Part shown: positions 5,678-7,197 of the stretch, in pieces
Layout of the letters: every line of letters begins with the position of its first letter
Position numbering within the stretch: position 1 is the stretch's first letter
Assembly (NCBI GenBank): GCA_030656435.1
Contig: JAUSOA010000168.1
Location: 1 to 7,197 of the forward strand
Source of the DNA: Acholeplasmataceae bacterium
GTDB taxonomy: Bacteria; Bacillota_I; Bacilli_A; Acholeplasmatales; Acholeplasmataceae
DNA length: 7,197 nt
Reading direction: 5' to 3'
The notes under the pieces: model-generated
What the model saw: the letters and a program-made list of their open reading frames with translations, nothing else
The model's database searches: none
Told to the model about the DNA's origin: nothing
Position numbers and translations under genes: made by a program

Positions 5678-5714
5678 TATAATGCTTGTAATTTATTGAT
5701 CTTTCAAGTAAAAT
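5678..5714 (+). promoter_or_regulatory. Promoter region of yneF
   Basis: The best match is TTGTAA (5686-5691), 17 bp and TAAAAT (5709-5714), which would start transcription near 5721. A second full-consensus -10, TATAAT at 5678-5683, lacks a good -35. Either or both could drive yneF and perhaps the gene after it. Confidence 0.5.
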
Positions 5715-5727
5715 AATGATAGCAAGC

Positions 5728-5733
5728 GAGGTG
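5728..5733 (+). promoter_or_regulatory. Ribosome binding site deciding the yneF start
   Basis: GAGGTG ends 1 nt before an ATG at 5735 and 7 nt before an ATG at 5741. Only the second spacing is workable, so translation most likely starts at 5741. The known YneF proteins also begin about one residue before their hydrophobic stretch, which agrees. Confidence 0.75.
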
Positions 5734-5740
5734 TATGAAA

Positions 5741-5956
5741 ATGGAATGGTATTTTGTGTTATTAATTGGAGTTGGAGCATTACTACTTGGTGGTGTGTTA
5801 GGGTTTTTTATCGCACGTACATGGTTTAAAAAGTATTTAGAAAAGAATCCACCCGTCAATGAAAGAATGATTCGTGAAATGATGAGACAAATGGGGAGAA
5901 CTCCTTCTGAGAAGCAAGTTCGCCAAATTCTTTCATCGATGAATCAGTACAAATAA
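5741..5956 (+). CDS. yneF: UPF0154 family membrane protein YneF
   Basis: The 71-residue protein has one N-terminal membrane helix (about residues 3-23, GVGALLLGGVLGFFIA) followed by a short cytoplasmic tail. The tail has the family pattern RTWFKKYLEKNPPVNE, MIREMMRQMGRTPSEK and a Q-I-SSMN end, all typical of UPF0154/YneF of Bacillus and Mollicutes. Length and motif order match the family, whose molecular role is unknown. The start at 5741 rather than 5735 is chosen from the ribosome-binding-site spacing. It is divergent from the five-helix membrane protein and followed by a weak terminator before the next gene. Confidence 0.92.
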   Translation: MEWYFVLLIGVGALLLGGVLGFFIARTWFKKYLEKNPPVNERMIREMMRQMGRTPSEKQVRQILSSMNQYK

Positions 5957-5977
5957 TTACGCTTAACAATTTAAAAT

Positions 5978-6002
5978 GGCATATTTAGGTATGTCTTTTT
6001 TT
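5978..6002 (+). terminator. Weak intrinsic terminator after yneF
   Basis: GGCATA (5978-5983) pairs with TATGTC (5990-5995), six pairs including one G-U, over a TTTAGG loop and followed by seven T. The stem is short, so partial read-through into the next gene is likely; that gene shows no clear promoter of its own in the 62-bp gap. Confidence 0.6.
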
Positions 6003-6018
6003 CTAAAGGAGAACAAAA

Positions 6019-6972
6019 ATGGACCTGAAGGAAGTACAAAGAATCATTAATATGATCTATCATCATGGTAGACCACTTGAAGAGGCACGAATCAAACACC
6101 TTCTTTTTGGTGGTGAAGTCAAGGATGTTATCATCGAATTAAGAAAATTTCAAAATCCAGATGGTGGATTTGCTCATTCATTAGAGCCTGATATTTGGAA
6201 TCCAAATTCGTCCCCAATTCAATCATTTATGGCAATTTCTATTCTTAGAGAGCTTGATTTTGATTCAAATGAACCCATGGTCAATCTTTTAGTCAATTAT
6301 CTTGAGGAATCCTTTGATGAAGAAAAACTGAGATGGCCACTTCTATACAAATCTAATGATGATTATCCTCACGCTCCATGGTGGAGCTATCGAGAAGAAA
6401 GCTACCCGTTCAATCCATCAGCAAGCATTGCAGGATTTATCTTAAAATATACGAATCCCTTAAATAAAGCATTCAAATACGCAAATAAAGTAGCAAGAGA
6501 AGCAATTGATTTTATCAACAAAACCAAAGAGCCTATCGAAGTCCATGAATTAAGATGCTTAATCGACTTAATTAATGATGTCTCTGATTTATTTAAGAAT
6601 TATCCAGCCTATAAGGAAGCAAAAACTAAAATGATATTGCATATCGATAATATTTTAGAAAAGGACACTTCCAAATGGTTTTCCGATTATGTTGTAAAGC
6701 CATCAGCACTGATTAAGACACATCCATCACTGGGATCTGATGTTTTCTTTGATTTGATGCTGAATGAACTGGATTTGGCAATGCTCAATCGAAATAGTGA
6801 AGGTATATGGGATATCACTTGGACATGGGGAGATGCTTATCCTGGTGCAGCAAAGGAAGCAGCCTTTATATGGCAGGGAATTATCGCTTTAGACTACTTA
6901 CATTTAATGATTAAATTTGGATTACTGAAACTAGATACTGCCCGAGAAGATGAAAAAGTCTTAATCGATTAA
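6019..6972 (+). CDS. Uncharacterised protein with terpenoid-cyclase/prenyltransferase-like alpha/alpha-toroid signature
   Basis: This 317-residue soluble protein is predicted to be almost wholly helical. A motif FQNPDGGFAHSLEPD (about residues 44-58) followed by SSPIQSFMAISIL resembles the Q-x-x-DGGF/QW-type repeats of the alpha/alpha-toroid superfamily (squalene cyclases, prenyltransferase beta subunits). A second repeat-like stretch near residues 262-296 has WDITWTWGDAYPGAAKEAAFIWQG. The catalytic DxDD of squalene-hopene cyclases and an evident Zn-binding Cys/His set of protein prenyltransferases are not seen, so enzyme activity is unproven. Similar Firmicutes proteins are, to my knowledge, annotated only as hypothetical or prenyltransferase-like. 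AAAGGAG lies 7 nt before the ATG. It may be read through from yneF. No terminator precedes the insertion sequence that begins about 30 bp after its stop. Confidence 0.85.
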   Translation: MDLKEVQRIINMIYHHGRPLEEARIKHLLFGGEVKDVIIELRKFQNPDGGFAHSLEPDIWNPNSSPIQSFMAISILRELDFDSNEPMVNLLVNYLEESFDEEKLRWPLLYKSNDDYPHAPWWSYREESYPFNPSASIAGFILKYTNPLNKAFKYANKVAREAIDFINKTKEPIEVHELRCLIDLINDVSDLFKNYPAYKEAKTKMILHIDNILEKDTSKWFSDYVVKPSALIKTHPSLGSDVFFDLMLNELDLAMLNRNSEGIWDITWTWGDAYPGAAKEAAFIWQGIIALDYLHLMIKFGLLKLDTAREDEKVLID

Positions 6973-7047
6973 AAATTTTAAAAACCATCAAAAATAAAAA
7001 AGGGACTGTAACGAAATAGATGAGTTTCAGCCCTGATAACAAAAAAG

Positions 7048-7074
7048 CCACTCTGGAAACCAGGGTGGTTTTTT
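7048..7074 (+). terminator. Symmetric terminator in the IS leader
   Basis: CCACTCTGG (7048-7056) pairs at all nine positions, with one G-U, with CCAGGGTGG (7060-7068) over an AAA loop. It is flanked by six A before and six T after, so it would terminate transcripts from either side. Placed between the IS end and the transposase, it would block read-through from the upstream host gene. Confidence 0.85.
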
Positions 7075-7082
7075 GGTATAAT
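7054..7082 (+). promoter_or_regulatory. Putative transposase promoter overlapping the terminator
   Basis: A consensus TATAAT lies at 7077-7082. TGGAAA at 7054-7059 matches the -35 consensus at 4 of 6 positions with a 17-bp spacer, and it lies in the loop and inner stem of the terminator hairpin. The start would fall at about 7089, on the A of the transposase ATG. Confidence 0.5.
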
Positions 7083-7088
7083 TGAAGT

Positions 7089-7197
7089 ATGTCAAGTACT
7101 CAATTAAATCAAGTCTATTTTAACCCAAAACAGTTAAAATTACCACTATCATTTGACATAAAAATACCATTTGATAGTGAAGTGCGAACATTTGACG
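7089..7197 (+). CDS. Transposase N-terminus, probably IS1182 family (partial)
   Basis: Thirty-six codons are visible before the window ends. The stretch YFNPKQLKLPLSFDIKIPFDSEVR resembles the N-terminus of IS1182-type transposases, in which a Q-L-x-LPL-like segment is followed by an IP-x-x-D-x-VR segment; the DDE catalytic residues would lie beyond the edge. A TGA at 7083-7085 is in frame just upstream, so the ATG at 7089 is the first possible start. No Shine-Dalgarno sequence precedes it and the -10 box ends only 6 nt away, which suggests a leaderless mRNA. Family assignment is from recognition of this short segment only. Confidence 0.65.
   Translation, partial: MSSTQLNQVYFNPKQLKLPLSFDIKIPFDSEVRTFD

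Larger units (their letters stand above)
7002..7197 (+). mobile_element. Left end of an insertion sequence, probably IS1182-like (partial)
   Basis: From about 7002 the sequence begins GGGACTGTAACG, an end-like start of the GGGACTGT type found in IS1182-related elements, following an A-rich stretch. A transposase-like frame begins at 7089. The right end, second inverted repeat and target duplication are outside the window, so the boundary is approximate. An imperfect inverted repeat GGGACTG / CAGCCC (7002-7033) lies within this end. The element sits just downstream of the 6972 stop and may have displaced that gene's terminator. Confidence 0.65.

Noticed and set aside
5735..5740. An earlier ATG for yneF.
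   Set aside because: Its distance of 1 nt from the ribosome binding site is too short; the ATG at 5741 has 7 nt.

Overview
The window reads as low-GC DNA from a Firmicutes/Mollicutes relative that uses the standard genetic code. TGA is used as a genuine stop in three consecutive genes (ArsR-type regulator, copA, copZ) and all tryptophans are TGG, which excludes the Mycoplasma/Spiroplasma code. Gene content (UPF0154/YneF, M42 peptidase), SD-led starts, AT-rich sequence and compact U-tailed terminators would suit Acholeplasma or a close relative; that taxonomic guess is inference.

Layout. Bases 1-89 hold the last codons of an upstream gene and its terminator. Bases 91-278 look like an independent transcription unit with no credible protein: a sigma-A-like promoter, then a strongly foldable ~150-nt segment closed by a 10-bp terminal helix and ending in a U-rich tail. 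I call it a candidate structured non-coding RNA of unidentified family. Next is an M42 metallopeptidase (329-1387) with its own extended -10 promoter and a cUUCGg terminator.

Bases 1410-4772 form a copper-handling operon. A promoter and perfect 7-6-7 inverted-repeat operator precede an ArsR/SmtB regulator with CadC-like cysteines, then a CPC-type Cu(I) P1B-ATPase (copA), a 61-aa copper chaperone (copZ) and, unexpectedly, the 16S rRNA methyltransferase rsmD. All three internal junctions are 4-nt ATGA overlaps, so the four genes are probably co-transcribed and translationally coupled. The regulator would sense excess metal, CopZ would carry Cu(I) and CopA would export it; rsmD is a housekeeping passenger with a strong hairpin near its start. 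A bidirectional terminator separates this operon from a convergent minus-strand gene for a five-helix membrane protein of unknown function, driven by a perfect-consensus promoter.

Divergent from that gene are yneF (UPF0154 membrane protein) and a 317-aa protein resembling the alpha/alpha-toroid terpenoid cyclase/prenyltransferase superfamily, of unknown function. The right edge enters an insertion sequence, probably IS1182-like. Its first ~90 bp carry a symmetric terminator directly upstream of a -10 box so close to the transposase ATG that the transcript would be leaderless.

No tRNA, rRNA, CRISPR array or replication origin was seen.
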